DNA from: Nocardioidaceae bacterium
GTDB lineage: Bacteria > Actinomycetota > Actinomycetes > Propionibacteriales > Nocardioidaceae
Reading direction: 5' to 3'
Length of the DNA: 64,000 nt
Assembly: GCA_030447865.1 (NCBI GenBank)
Contig: JAUJOD010000003.1
Span: forward strand, 1 to 64,000
Part shown: in pieces, positions 23,534 through 31,794 of the stretch
How the letters are laid out: each line of letters opens with the position of its first letter
Numbering within the stretch: position 1 is the first letter of the stretch
Notes under the pieces: generated by a model
Database searches by the model: none
Told to the model about the DNA's origin: nothing
What the model saw: only the letters and a program-made list of their open reading frames with translations
Program-made: the position numbers and the translations under genes

Positions 23534-23991
23534 CTACATCACGGGTCGCCCGCCAGGTCTCAGTCGAGAGGTCGACGTGGCATCGGGTGACGTGACAACA
23601 CTGCCCGTGCCCGCCAAGTCGTCAAGCCAAGCGGCCGGAAAAACGTTCCGGTGGGAGAACGACGCCAGGAGCTCGCCGGTTTCGGCGTCCCGGACGTCCG
23701 GGCTGAAAGCAAAGACCGAAGTAAAGGTCCCGTCCCGGGCGATGAGCCCCACGTCGCTCCCGAAGGCCCCCTGCCCATAGTTGCGCACACTCGCAAGACC
23801 ATTGTCGTCCGGACGTACCCCTCCAGCGCTGCTGGCTCCCTGATCCGGCGGAAGCTCGCGTAGGCGTTGACCAGCGTCTGCTGCAGCAGGTCCTCGCCCT
23901 CCTGCGGGCTACCGCTGAGGAAGCACGCCGTCCGGAGCAGGGCGGGGCCACGGGTCTGCACGAACTCGGCGAACTCCTCGTCGTTCAGCAC
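23534..23991 (-). pseudogene. deletion scar: SigE-type ECF sigma factor 5' end joined to another gene's 3' end
   Basis: From a GTG at 23991 the minus strand encodes about 63 residues of a SigE-type ECF sigma factor: NDEEFAEFVQTRGPALLRTA, GSPQEGEDLLQQTLVNAY, then REPAALEGYVRTTMV, which is sigma region 2. Region 4 is absent. The frame then changes, and 23534-23790 encodes a different sequence (GLIARDGTFTSVFAFSPDV, ETGELLASFSHRNVF) ending at 23534. This could be the tail of a gene formerly downstream. I infer an internal deletion. It is adjacent to the toxin-antitoxin pairs. Confidence 0.6.
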
Positions 23992-24147
23992 CAGCCACGT
24001 CCTTCGGGCGTTGTCATACCTTCTAAGAGAGCGGTCGACGCCATGCCGTTGACATGATCGCAAGGAAATCGCCCAGGTAGGCTGACCCGGACGCACAACG
24101 CCGTACGACGAACTCCGCACCCGCCATCGCAAGGACACTCCCGAATC

Positions 24148-25719
24148 GTGTTCAACACGCTACAGGACCGCCTCAGTGCGACGTTCAAGAACCTGCGCGG
24201 CAAGGGCAGGCTGTCTGAGGCCGACATCGACGCCACCTGCCGAGAGATCCGCATCGCCCTGCTGGAGGCCGATGTCGCGCTGCCTGTCGTCAAGGTGTTC
24301 GTTGCGAACGTCCGGGAGCGAGCCAGGGGCGCCGAGGTCAGCGAGGCGCTGAACCCGGCTCAGCAGGTCATCAAGATCGTCAACGACGAGCTGGTCAACA
24401 TCCTCGGCGGCGAGACGAGGCGGCTCCGGTTCGCGAAGAACCCTCCGACCGTGATCATGCTCGCCGGCCTGCAGGGCTCGGGTAAGACCACCCTTGCCGG
24501 CAAGCTCGGTCGCTGGTTGAAGGAGCAGGGTCGCGCCCCGGTGCTGGTTGCTGCCGACCTGCAGCGGCCCAATGCGGTGACCCAGCTGCAGGTGGTTGGC
24601 CAGCAGGCGGGTGTGGCCGTCTTCGCCCCTGAGCCAGGCAACGGCATCGGTGACCCTGTCGGTGTCGCACGGGAGTCGATCGCCGAGGCACGCCGCAAGT
24701 TGTACGACGTGGTGGTCGTCGACACGGCCGGCCGGCTGGGCATCGACGCCGAGCTGATGCAGCAGGCGGCCGACATCCGCGACGCGGTGCAACCTGATGA
24801 GATCTTGTTCGTCGTCGACGCGATGATCGGCCAGGACGCCGTCAGCACCGCGCAGGCGTTCCTCGACGGGGTCGGTTTCAGCGGCGTCGTCTTGTCGAAG
24901 CTGGACGGCGACGCGCGCGGGGGCGCTGCCCTGTCGGTGGCTCAGGTGACGGGTCGGCAGGTCATGTTCGCCTCCAACGGCGAGAAGCTCACCGACTTCG
25001 ACGTCTTCCACCCCGACCGGATGGCCTCCCGCATCCTCGGCATGGGCGACATGCTGACGCTGATCGAGCAGGCAGAGAAGGCGTTCGACGCCGAGCAGGC
25101 CGCCAAGGCAGCGGCCAAGCTGCAGGGCAAGGGCGGCGACTTCACCCTCGAGGACTTCCTCGAGCAGATGCAGGCCGTACGCCGGATGGGCTCGCTGTCG
25201 AAGATCATGGGCATGATCCCCGGGATGGCGCAGTTCCGCGACCAGCTCGAGGACTTCGACGAGCGTGAGATCGACCGCATCCAGGCGCTGATCTTGTCGA
25301 TGACCCCAGCCGAGCGCGAAAACCCGAAGGTGATCGACGGCTCGCGACGGGCCCGCATCGCCAAGGGCGCCGGCCGCTCCGTGAGCGACGTCAACCAGCT
25401 TGTTGATCGGTTCTTCGAGGCGCGCAAGATGATGTTGGCGATGGCCGGGGGCGGCGGCATGCCCGGCGTCCCTGGGATGCCCGGCGCGGGCGGCAAGCGC
25501 GCGAAGGCCAAACAACAGGCAAGCCCGAAGCGCACCAAGCGCGCCTCCGGCAACCCCGCCAAGCGAGCCGCTGAGCAGCGTGCAGCCGCAGTCAAGCAGC
25601 CGGCCCCTAGCATCACCGGCGCGTCGGCCTTCGGCTTCGGTGGCGACGGCGACGGCACCCCCGGGACCGGCCTGCCAGCGGACTTCGAGCTACCCAAGAA
25701 CCTGCGCGACCTGCTGTAG
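24148..25719 (+). CDS. ffh: signal recognition particle protein Ffh
   Basis: A 523-residue SRP54 GTPase that binds signal peptides on ribosomes with 4.5S RNA. The N domain is followed by the G domain with GLQGSGKTT (about residues 107-115), DTAGRLGID and LSKLDGDARGG. The methionine-rich M domain contains GGDFTLEDFLEQMQ and IMGMIPGMAQF. A basic, alanine-rich tail of about 70 residues ends the protein. GTG start at 24148. Candidate -10 TAGGCT at 24078. It works with FtsY upstream. Confidence 0.96.
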   Translation: MFNTLQDRLSATFKNLRGKGRLSEADIDATCREIRIALLEADVALPVVKVFVANVRERARGAEVSEALNPAQQVIKIVNDELVNILGGETRRLRFAKNPPTVIMLAGLQGSGKTTLAGKLGRWLKEQGRAPVLVAADLQRPNAVTQLQVVGQQAGVAVFAPEPGNGIGDPVGVARESIAEARRKLYDVVVVDTAGRLGIDAELMQQAADIRDAVQPDEILFVVDAMIGQDAVSTAQAFLDGVGFSGVVLSKLDGDARGGAALSVAQVTGRQVMFASNGEKLTDFDVFHPDRMASRILGMGDMLTLIEQAEKAFDAEQAAKAAAKLQGKGGDFTLEDFLEQMQAVRRMGSLSKIMGMIPGMAQFRDQLEDFDEREIDRIQALILSMTPAERENPKVIDGSRRARIAKGAGRSVSDVNQLVDRFFEARKMMLAMAGGGGMPGVPGMPGAGGKRAKAKQQASPKRTKRASGNPAKRAAEQRAAAVKQPAPSITGASAFGFGGDGDGTPGTGLPADFELPKNLRDLL

Positions 25720-25754
25720 AGATTCCTATCGGCGGCTGGGATAGCGTCGCGCGC

Positions 25755-26846
25755 ATGAGCCCGCAGCCGCCCGGTGAAGTCTTCTTCGTGCGCGGCACTG
25801 TGCTGCCGGACCGGGAGAGCCGAGACCTGTACGTCGTCAACGGCCACGTCACCTATGACCCCGTCTCAGCCGCCGACCTGGTGGGGGAAGGCTGGATCGT
25901 GCCGGGACTCGTCGACGCCCACTGCCACGTCGGCCTCGACGCACACGGTCCCGTCGACGACGCCGTCGCCGAACAGCAGGCGCTGACTGACCGCGACGTC
26001 GGTGCGTTGCTGCTTCGGGACGCGGGGTCAGCCGCAGACACCCGGTGGATCGACGACCGAGCTGACCTCCCGCGCATCATCCGCGCCGGTCGCCACCTGG
26101 CCCGGCCGAAGCGCTACCTCCGCAACTACGCCCACGAGATCGAGCCCGACCAGTTGCCGACGTACGTCGTCCAGGAGGCTCAGCGCGGAGACGGGTGGGT
26201 GAAGCTGGTCGGCGACTGGATAGAGCGGGAGGCGGGCGATCTCACCCCGAGCTGGCCGGCAGCCGCCCTGGACGCAGCGATCCAAGCCGCACACGACCAT
26301 GGCGCCCGCGTGACTGCGCACGTCTTCGGAGAAGACGCCCTGCCAGACCTACTTGCCGCGGGGATCGACTGCATCGAGCATGGGACGGGCCTGTCGACCG
26401 AGCTGATCGACGACATGGCCACGCGCGGAGTCGCACTGGTGCCTACCGTGAAGCAGCTGAACAACTTCCCGACGTACGCGGCGGCAGGCGAGGCCAAGTT
26501 TCCGACGTACGCCGAGCACATGCGGCAGTTGTTCACCCGACGCAAGGAGACAATCCGAGCCGCATACGAGGCAGGTGTGCCGATCTATGCCGGCACCGAT
26601 GCCGGCGGGGTGCTGCCGCACGGCTTGGTCGCGGCAGAAGTGGTGGAGCTGGCGGACTACGGGCTCTCAGCAGTCGACGCGCTCGGAGCCGCCTCGTGGC
26701 GGGCCAGAGAGTGGTTGGGCTTTCCGGGGAAGCTGCAGGAAGGTGACCCAGCGGACTTCGTGGTGTACGCCGAGGACCCGCTGGAGAACCTCCAGGTGCT
26801 CCACCACCCTCAGCGCATAGTCCTGCGTGGCCGCGTCATCAGCTAG
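25755..26846 (+). CDS. amidohydrolase-superfamily metal-dependent hydrolase
   Basis: A 363-residue amidohydrolase. The metal site HxH is in VDAHCHVGL, with further ligands in VTAHVFG, CIEHGTG and YAGTDAGG. The family covers imidazolonepropionases and cyclic-amide hydrolases; the substrate cannot be read from the sequence. Actinobacteria often carry a gene of this kind after ffh. A leaderless -10 TAGCGT (25742-25747) lies seven bases before the ATG, and no Shine-Dalgarno is seen. Confidence 0.85.
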   Translation: MSPQPPGEVFFVRGTVLPDRESRDLYVVNGHVTYDPVSAADLVGEGWIVPGLVDAHCHVGLDAHGPVDDAVAEQQALTDRDVGALLLRDAGSAADTRWIDDRADLPRIIRAGRHLARPKRYLRNYAHEIEPDQLPTYVVQEAQRGDGWVKLVGDWIEREAGDLTPSWPAAALDAAIQAAHDHGARVTAHVFGEDALPDLLAAGIDCIEHGTGLSTELIDDMATRGVALVPTVKQLNNFPTYAAAGEAKFPTYAEHMRQLFTRRKETIRAAYEAGVPIYAGTDAGGVLPHGLVAAEVVELADYGLSAVDALGAASWRAREWLGFPGKLQEGDPADFVVYAEDPLENLQVLHHPQRIVLRGRVIS

Positions 26847-26860
26847 GCAGGCACGCCGCC

Positions 26861-26884
26861 AAGTCGCACAGTAAGTCGCACAGT
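26861..26884 (+). repeat. 12-bp tandem duplication
   Basis: AAGTCGCACAGT occurs twice head to tail (26861-26872, 26873-26884), directly abutting the first R2 palindrome. It may be slippage or an insertion footprint at the element edge. Confidence 0.85.
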
Positions 26885-26932
26885 AAGGATCCGACGCTCA
26901 GCACGCTATGGCGATCAGCGCGTCGGATCTTG
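26885..26932 (+). repeat. R2 palindromic repeat, copy 1
   Basis: Arms GATCCGACG (26888-26896) and CGTCGGATC (26921-26929) are perfect over nine bases. The core contains agcacgctatggcgat, the exact reverse complement of the core of copy 4 at 44 kb. It lies between the amidohydrolase gene and rpsP. Confidence 0.9.
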
Positions 26933-26951
26933 GCACGCGCCCTCGCGAAAC

Positions 26952-26993
26952 GATCCGACGCTCAGCACGTTATGGCGATGAGCGCGTCGGATC
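26952..26993 (+). repeat. R2 palindromic repeat, copy 2
   Basis: Arms GATCCGACG (26952-26960) and CGTCGGATC (26985-26993). The core agcacgttatggcgat differs by one base from copy 1. Copies 1 and 2 are in the same orientation, 22 bases apart. Confidence 0.9.
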
Positions 26994-27033
26994 TTGGTGC
27001 GAGACCTCGACTAGGGGCGGCAGAGCCGCTCGG

Positions 27034-27064
27034 TTGGTGACGAGGGGCGCACTTCTGGCACAAT
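27034..27064 (+). promoter_or_regulatory. candidate rpsP promoter
   Basis: TTGGTG (27034-27039) and CACAAT (27059-27064) are 19 bases apart, 130 bases before the rpsP start. The rest of the leader up to AAGGAG near 27177 shows no obvious structure. Weak match, offered because the rpsP-KH-rimM-trmD operon must be transcribed from about here. Confidence 0.3.
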
Positions 27065-27193
27065 GAGCGCCGACTTCGGGTCGTGGCCGGACCCTCTCTG
27101 CCGACCTTTCCCGGATCCTCCGTGGACGCGAGCAGTCCCCCCAGCTGCCTCGGCGCCCACACCTCACCAGACACTCAAGGAGACACCACACCC

Positions 27194-27889
27194 GTGGCCG
27201 TCAAGATCAGGCTCAAGCGCATGGGCAAGATCCGTGCACCGCACTACCGCATCGTCGTCGCCGACTCCCGGACCAAGCGGGACGGTCGGGTCATCGAGGA
27301 GATCGGCAAGTATCACCCGAAGGAAGAGCCTAGCTTCATCGAGGTGAACTCCGAGCGGGCGCAGTACTGGCTGGGCGTTGGCGCCCAACCGAGCGAACCG
27401 GTCACCGCAATCTTGAAGGTGACCGGAGACTGGCAGCGGTTCAAGGGAGAGCCGGCCCCCGAGCCGATGCGCGTGGCTGAGGCTCGGCGCGACAAGACCG
27501 ACATCTTCAACGACGCTTTGAAGGACGCGCAGAAGGAGCCCAAGACCGCTGCGGTGACGCCGCGAAAGACTGCGTCGCGACGGCCCGCCACTGTCGACGA
27601 CGCGCCGGTGGTCGAAGCCGCAGCGGCTGAACCTGTCGTGGCCGATGCGTCACCAGTGACTGACGCGGCGAGTGCCGACGACGCCCTCGTCGCTGACGTT
27701 CCCGGTGCCGAACCAGCTGGCGACGCCGCACCGGCTGCTGACTCGCCGGCAGCCGGCGAGCCGGCCGAAGCTGGTGACAGCGGCGCCCCAGCGGCACCGA
27801 CCGCGACGGCTGAGGCCATCGCCGACGAGCCTGGCCCCGACGAGCCTGGCGCCTACGAGTCTGGCGCCGACGACTCCGCCAAGGCCTGA
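27194..27889 (+). CDS. rpsP: 30S ribosomal protein S16 with long acidic tail
   Basis: A 231-residue S16. The first 85 residues are normal ([41 protein letters not shown]). About 110 residues rich in Ala, Asp, Glu and Pro follow, with repeats such as [10 protein letters not shown]. Many S16 proteins are 80-90 residues; actinobacterial ones have tails, and this one is long. I chose the GTG at 27194 because AAGGAG precedes it and VAVKIRL is the normal start. It begins the rpsP-KH-rimM-trmD operon. Confidence 0.95.
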   Translation: MAVKIRLKRMGKIRAPHYRIVVADSRTKRDGRVIEEIGKYHPKEEPSFIEVNSERAQYWLGVGAQPSEPVTAILKVTGDWQRFKGEPAPEPMRVAEARRDKTDIFNDALKDAQKEPKTAAVTPRKTASRRPATVDDAPVVEAAAAEPVVADASPVTDAASADDALVADVPGAEPAGDAAPAADSPAAGEPAEAGDSGAPAAPTATAEAIADEPGPDEPGAYESGADDSAKA

Positions 27890-27890
27890 G

Positions 27891-28157
27891 GTGCTGACCG
27901 AGACACTCGAGCACCTCGTACGTGGCATCGTCGACCACCCTGACGACGTCACCGTGCGCCCCCGCGTGCAGCGCAACCGCAACCCCCGCTTCGGCGGTCG
28001 AGGCGAGACCCTCGAGGTGCGCGTGAATCCCGACGACCTGGGCCGGGTGATCGGGCGGGCGGGACGCACAGCGACAGCACTGCGGACAGTCCTGCAGGCG
28101 CTGAGTGGCAAGGACAATCTCCGGATCGACTTCGTCGACGTCGACCGCCACCGTTGA
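27891..28157 (+). CDS. KH-domain RNA-binding protein (KhpA/YlqC type)
   Basis: An 88-residue single KH-domain protein. The RNA-contact loop is GRVIGRAGRTATALR (GxxG type). A GTG at 27891, two bases after rpsP, gives MLTETLEHLVRGIVDHPDDV, the usual KhpA start. The rpsP-KH-rimM-trmD order is conserved in Gram-positive bacteria. KhpA, with KhpB, affects cell wall elongation and mRNA binding in Firmicutes; its actinobacterial role is less clear. Confidence 0.92.
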   Translation: MLTETLEHLVRGIVDHPDDVTVRPRVQRNRNPRFGGRGETLEVRVNPDDLGRVIGRAGRTATALRTVLQALSGKDNLRIDFVDVDRHR

Positions 28158-28178
28158 CGTGACACCGCGCGCATCCCG

Positions 28179-28823
28179 ATGAGCTCAGCCGGAGCAGCGG
28201 GTAACGCTGGACCGCGGCGCCACGGGCCTCGAGTCGAGGTCGTGGTCGGCAAGGTCGGCCGCCCGCACGGGTTGATGGGCGACGTCTTCGTCGAGGTGCG
28301 CACCGATGAACCGCAGCGACGGTTCGCGGTCGGCACCCGGTTCACGACGTCCCAGGGACCACTGACCGTCGATTTCACGCGCTGGCAGGGTCGACGCTTG
28401 CTCGTTCGATTCGCCGAGATCGGGGATCGCGATAGGGCTGAGAGGATCAGGGGGGTCGAGCTGTCGCTCGACGTGCCGGCTGATGAGCGGCCCGACGACC
28501 CAGAGGAGTTCTACGACCACCAACTCCTCGGCCTCAGCGCCTGCACAACCGACGGCGACCCGATCGGTGCGGTGACCGAGGTGCTGCATCTGCCGGCTCA
28601 AGACCTGCTCGTCGTCGAGACTGCGAGCGGCCAGCCCGCGTTTATCCCGTTCGTGCGCGCGGTGGTGCCCCATATCGACTTGGCGGCACGGCTGGTGACA
28701 GTGGCCGACCCTGCAGGACTGCTTCAGGCCGACACCGACGACGTAGCCGGTGCAGCCGGTCTCGGCGACAGCAGCGCGGAAGGGGGAAACGATGCGGATC
28801 GACATCGTCTCGATCTTTCCTGA
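28179..28823 (+). CDS. rimM: ribosome maturation factor RimM
   Basis: A 214-residue RimM that helps assemble the 30S head around S19. The N-terminal domain starts [20 protein letters not shown]. The C-terminal PRC-barrel contains [34 protein letters not shown]. The last 10 codons run 32 bases into trmD in another frame, a longer overlap than elsewhere in the window, so the RimM tail is under double coding. Confidence 0.93.
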   Translation: MSSAGAAGNAGPRRHGPRVEVVVGKVGRPHGLMGDVFVEVRTDEPQRRFAVGTRFTTSQGPLTVDFTRWQGRRLLVRFAEIGDRDRAERIRGVELSLDVPADERPDDPEEFYDHQLLGLSACTTDGDPIGAVTEVLHLPAQDLLVVETASGQPAFIPFVRAVVPHIDLAARLVTVADPAGLLQADTDDVAGAAGLGDSSAEGGNDADRHRLDLS

Positions 28824-29556
28824 GTACCTGGCGCCGCTGGAGCTGTCGCTGCTCGGCAAGGCCCGCGCTGCCGGGCTCGTCGAGCTGCGCACCCATGACC
28901 TGCGTGCGTGGACAACGGATCGACACCGCACGGTCGACGACACGCCGTACGGCGGTGGGGCCGGCATGGTGATGCGACCGGAGCCGTGGGGAGCGGCGCT
29001 CGATCAGGTGATCGGAGCTGCGCCGACGCCGCCGACGCTGGTGGTGCCCACACCGGCAGGACAACCGTTCACCCAGGCGATGGCTGCGGCGTTCGCTCGC
29101 CAACCGTGGCTGGTGTTCGCGTGTGGGCGCTACGAGGGGATCGACCAACGGGTCGTGGAACACTACGCCACTCGTCTCCCCGTCGCCGAGGTCAGCATCG
29201 GCGACTACGTCCTCAACGGCGGAGAGGTCGCAGCGATGGTGGTCGTCGAGGCGGTGGTGCGGCTGCTACCGGGGTTCCTCGGGAACCCTTCGTCGCTGGC
29301 GGAGGAGTCCCACGGCGGTGGCGAAGGAGTGGGCCTGTTGGAGTACCCGGTGTACACCAAGCCACCGGTGTGGCGCGGCCACGCGGTCCCCGCGGCGCTG
29401 CTGTCCGGTAACCACGCCCGCATTGCCCGGTGGCGGCGTGACCAGGCCCTTCGGCGTACGGCGAAGCGTCGGCCCGACCTGTTGCGCACCCTCGACAGCA
29501 CCCTCACGACAGCCGACCGAGACGCTCTGCAGCAACACCCCACGGACGGCGGCTGA
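28792..29556 (+). CDS. trmD: tRNA (guanine37-N1)-methyltransferase
   Basis: A 254-residue TrmD that methylates G37 of tRNAs reading CNN codons and prevents frameshifting. It begins [20 protein letters not shown]. The trefoil-knot SAM site follows: [32 protein letters not shown]. The C-terminal tRNA-binding portion is complete. The ATG at 28792 has AGGGGGAAAC upstream inside rimM. rplS follows after a 218-base gap. Confidence 0.96.
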   Translation: MRIDIVSIFPEYLAPLELSLLGKARAAGLVELRTHDLRAWTTDRHRTVDDTPYGGGAGMVMRPEPWGAALDQVIGAAPTPPTLVVPTPAGQPFTQAMAAAFARQPWLVFACGRYEGIDQRVVEHYATRLPVAEVSIGDYVLNGGEVAAMVVVEAVVRLLPGFLGNPSSLAEESHGGGEGVGLLEYPVYTKPPVWRGHAVPAALLSGNHARIARWRRDQALRRTAKRRPDLLRTLDSTLTTADRDALQQHPTDGG

Positions 29557-29613
29557 CCGCCGATCACCATCGGTCCTGACGGTGCGCCACGCCGATTTCA
29601 TCGGGCGCATCGG

Positions 29614-29753
29614 CCTGTGGCAGACTTGCCCGTCGGTGTCGCGCCAGTTGACATCTCCAGTCACCACGCCGGTTCTGCCACAGGGGAACCGCAGGCAGCG
29701 CGATTCCACCGACCTTGACCAGCATCTCACCAGTGCGTGGTTGACCTGTGGCA
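29614..29753 (+). promoter_or_regulatory. candidate structured leader of rplS
   Basis: CCTGTGGCAGA (29614-29624) pairs perfectly with TCTGCCACAGG (29674-29684). A third segment, CCTGTGGCA (29745-29753), just before the rplS Shine-Dalgarno, repeats the first and could pair with the second instead. Two exclusive foldings near a start site are the design of attenuators and ribosomal-protein leaders. A TTGACA (29648-29653) in the loop could instead be a promoter that would exclude the first arm from the message. Confidence 0.4.
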
Positions 29754-29774
29754 CTCACGAGGAAAGCGGCCAAC

Positions 29775-30134
29775 ATGACGAATGCTCTTGACGGAATCGC
29801 CGCCGGCATCGTGCGCGACGACATCCCCGAGTTCCGACCGGGTGACACCCTCAAGGTGTACGTAAGGGTCGTTGAAGGCAACCGCTCGCGTGTCCAGTTG
29901 TTCCAAGGCATCTGCATCCGCATCCAGGGGTCGGGTGCCGGCCGCACGTTCACGGTTCGCAAGGTCAGCTTCGGCGTCGGCGTCGAGCGAACCTTCCCCT
30001 TGCACACCCCGATCATCGACCGGATCGAGGTCGCCACCCGAGGCGACGTGCGCCGCGCGAAGCTGTACTACCTGCGCAATCTTCGTGGCAAGGCAGCCAA
30101 GATCAAGGAGAAGCGCGAACCGGCAGCCCGCTGA
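29775..30134 (+). CDS. rplS: 50S ribosomal protein L19
   Basis: A 119-residue L19 at the 30S-50S interface. Core segments are [52 protein letters not shown] and [20 protein letters not shown]. The ATG at 29775 gives [11 protein letters not shown], the usual start; a possible start nine codons earlier has no homology. Shine-Dalgarno GAGGAAAG. It ends 21 bases before the first signal peptidase gene. Confidence 0.96.
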   Translation: MTNALDGIAAGIVRDDIPEFRPGDTLKVYVRVVEGNRSRVQLFQGICIRIQGSGAGRTFTVRKVSFGVGVERTFPLHTPIIDRIEVATRGDVRRAKLYYLRNLRGKAAKIKEKREPAAR

Positions 30135-30142
30135 GCACCCGG

Positions 30143-30158
30143 TTAGGCTCTTGCGGTG
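30143..30158 (+). promoter_or_regulatory. leaderless promoter/start module of lepB
   Basis: The 16-mer ttaggctcttgcggtg, with -10 TAGGCT at 30144-30149 and GTG at 30156, is identical to the module before the acetyltransferase at 13391. It would allow the signal peptidase genes to be expressed apart from rplS. Confidence 0.45.
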
Positions 30159-30995
30159 ACCGACACCGAAGATCGGCCCGCCGGCACACCAGCGGTCAGC
30201 AGGGGCGGGCGTCGTCGCAAGGCAGCGGACCGGCACCCGTTGCCGGGGTGGGCTGAGACGGCGCTGCTCGTCGCGACTGCGTTGGTCGTGGCATTACTGG
30301 TCAAGACGCTGTTCTTGCAGGCGTTCTACATCCCGTCAGGGTCGATGCGTGAAACGCTGCAGAAGAACGACCGGATCCTGGTCGAGAAGGTGTCGTACTG
30401 GTTCGACGACGTCGAGCGCGGCGACGTCGTCGTCTTCGACGACCCCGCCAACTGGCTCACCCGGGAGGACGGGCAAACACCCGACGGCACGATCACCAAA
30501 ATGCTGGCCGCGGTAGGCCTGTACCCGACCGGTGGCCATTTGGTGAAGCGTGTCATCGGCGTGGGTGGTGACGCCGTGGCGTGCTCCGACGGCAGCGTCG
30601 AGGTGAACGGGGCGGCCCTCGACGAAGCCGCCTACGTCACCTTGCCGACGCAGGCGTGCACCGGGACCTGGACGGTTGAAGTCCCTGCCGGTCACCTGTG
30701 GGTCATGGGCGACAACCGCGACCACTCAGCCGACTCGCGGGTGCACATCGGTGACCCGGGAGGCGGGTTCATACCCGTCGACGATGTCGTGGGCAAAGTG
30801 TTCGTCGTCGTGTGGCCGTCGAGCCGGTGGCAGCTGCTCAACCGGCCGGGAGCCTTCGAGGACGTCGCGCTCGCCGACCCGGCGGGTTTCGTTTCGACGG
30901 CTGCGCCCTTCGGTCTAGCGTTGACCATGTGCCTGCCCCTTTACCGCCGACTCACCACCGCGAAGCGGTCCGATGACCGACGTACCGGTGAGTGA
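30156..30995 (+). CDS. lepB: signal peptidase I, first copy
   Basis: A 279-residue type I signal peptidase. One N-terminal membrane span (ALLVATALVVALLVKTLFL) is followed by the catalytic serine in FYIPSGSM (about S63), the general-base lysine in LVKRVIGVGGD (about K131) and box E MGDNRDHSADSR. A hydrophobic stretch near the C-terminus (FVSTAAPFGLALTMCLPLY) may be a second span. GTG start at 30156. It is the first of a tandem pair. Confidence 0.94.
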   Translation: MTDTEDRPAGTPAVSRGGRRRKAADRHPLPGWAETALLVATALVVALLVKTLFLQAFYIPSGSMRETLQKNDRILVEKVSYWFDDVERGDVVVFDDPANWLTREDGQTPDGTITKMLAAVGLYPTGGHLVKRVIGVGGDAVACSDGSVEVNGAALDEAAYVTLPTQACTGTWTVEVPAGHLWVMGDNRDHSADSRVHIGDPGGGFIPVDDVVGKVFVVVWPSSRWQLLNRPGAFEDVALADPAGFVSTAAPFGLALTMCLPLYRRLTTAKRSDDRRTGE

Positions 30996-31767
30996 CCGCC
31001 CAGCCGAGCCCTCGGCCGACGGCTCGAGCGGCGCAAGCTCTCGGTCTGCCGAGGAATGGTCGCCCACTAACCCCCTGCTGCGTTTTGTGCGCGAACTGGT
31101 AGTGATCGTCGTCATCGCCTTGATCGCCTCGGCGTTGCTGCGCGCCTTCGTCCTGCAGGCGTTCTTCGTGCCCAGCGGTTCCATGCTCCCCGAGATCCAG
31201 CTGCACGACCGGATCGTCGTGAGCCGCATCGGAGACATCGAGAGGGGAGAGGTCGTCGTCTTCCAGGACCCCGGCGGCTGGATACCGGTCAGTGAGCAAC
31301 CGCAGCCACCGGGCACCTTGCGTCGCGCGCTGGAGTGGGTCGGTGTACTCCCCGCGTCCGGTCACGAGCACCTGGTGAAGCGCGTGATCGGTCTGCCGGG
31401 CGACCGAGTCGTCTGCTGCGACAGAAGCGGCAAGCTGAGGATCAACGGTTACGCCGTTGACGAGTCAGGTTTTCTCCGCCAGAACGGGCAGGGCGCCGAC
31501 AATGTGCAGTTCGACGTGGTCGTGCCGGCCGACGCGATCTTCGTGCTTGGCGACAACCGCTATCGCTCGGGCGACTCGTCGCGGCACCCGAACGGCCAGG
31601 ACGCGTTCGTCCCGCTGGACCTGGTCGTCGGCCGTGCCTTCGCGGTCGTGTGGCCGGCGGGCAATGCCCACATCCTGCACGTCCCCAGCGCGTATGACGA
31701 CGTACCCGACGGTGGCACTCCGCCCCAGCGAGGCACCTTCGAGTCGGTGGATCCCGGTGATCGCTGA
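30973..31767 (+). CDS. lepB: signal peptidase I, second copy
   Basis: A 264-residue type I signal peptidase. A cytoplasmic Ser/Ala/Glu-rich head is followed by a span (LVVIVVIALIASALLRAFV), the catalytic serine in FFVPSGSM (about S70), the lysine in LVKRVIGLPGD (about K136), a CC pair after it, and GDNRYRSGDSSRH. It overlaps the first copy by 23 bases. Several signal peptidases in this position are typical of actinobacteria with large secretomes. Confidence 0.94.
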   Translation: MTDVPVSDRPAEPSADGSSGASSRSAEEWSPTNPLLRFVRELVVIVVIALIASALLRAFVLQAFFVPSGSMLPEIQLHDRIVVSRIGDIERGEVVVFQDPGGWIPVSEQPQPPGTLRRALEWVGVLPASGHEHLVKRVIGLPGDRVVCCDRSGKLRINGYAVDESGFLRQNGQGADNVQFDVVVPADAIFVLGDNRYRSGDSSRHPNGQDAFVPLDLVVGRAFAVVWPAGNAHILHVPSAYDDVPDGGTPPQRGTFESVDPGDR

Positions 31768-31794
31768 GGCCGCACAGCTCATGACTTCGGTGCC

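Noticed and set aside
26885-26993. R2 copies as CRISPR repeats
   Set aside because: Only two units stand together, the units are palindromes with perfect arms, there is no series of spacers, and no cas genes are present.
30156-31767. Recent tandem duplication of lepB
   Set aside because: The two signal peptidases differ throughout except at catalytic boxes; paired paralogues at this position are ancestral in Actinobacteria.
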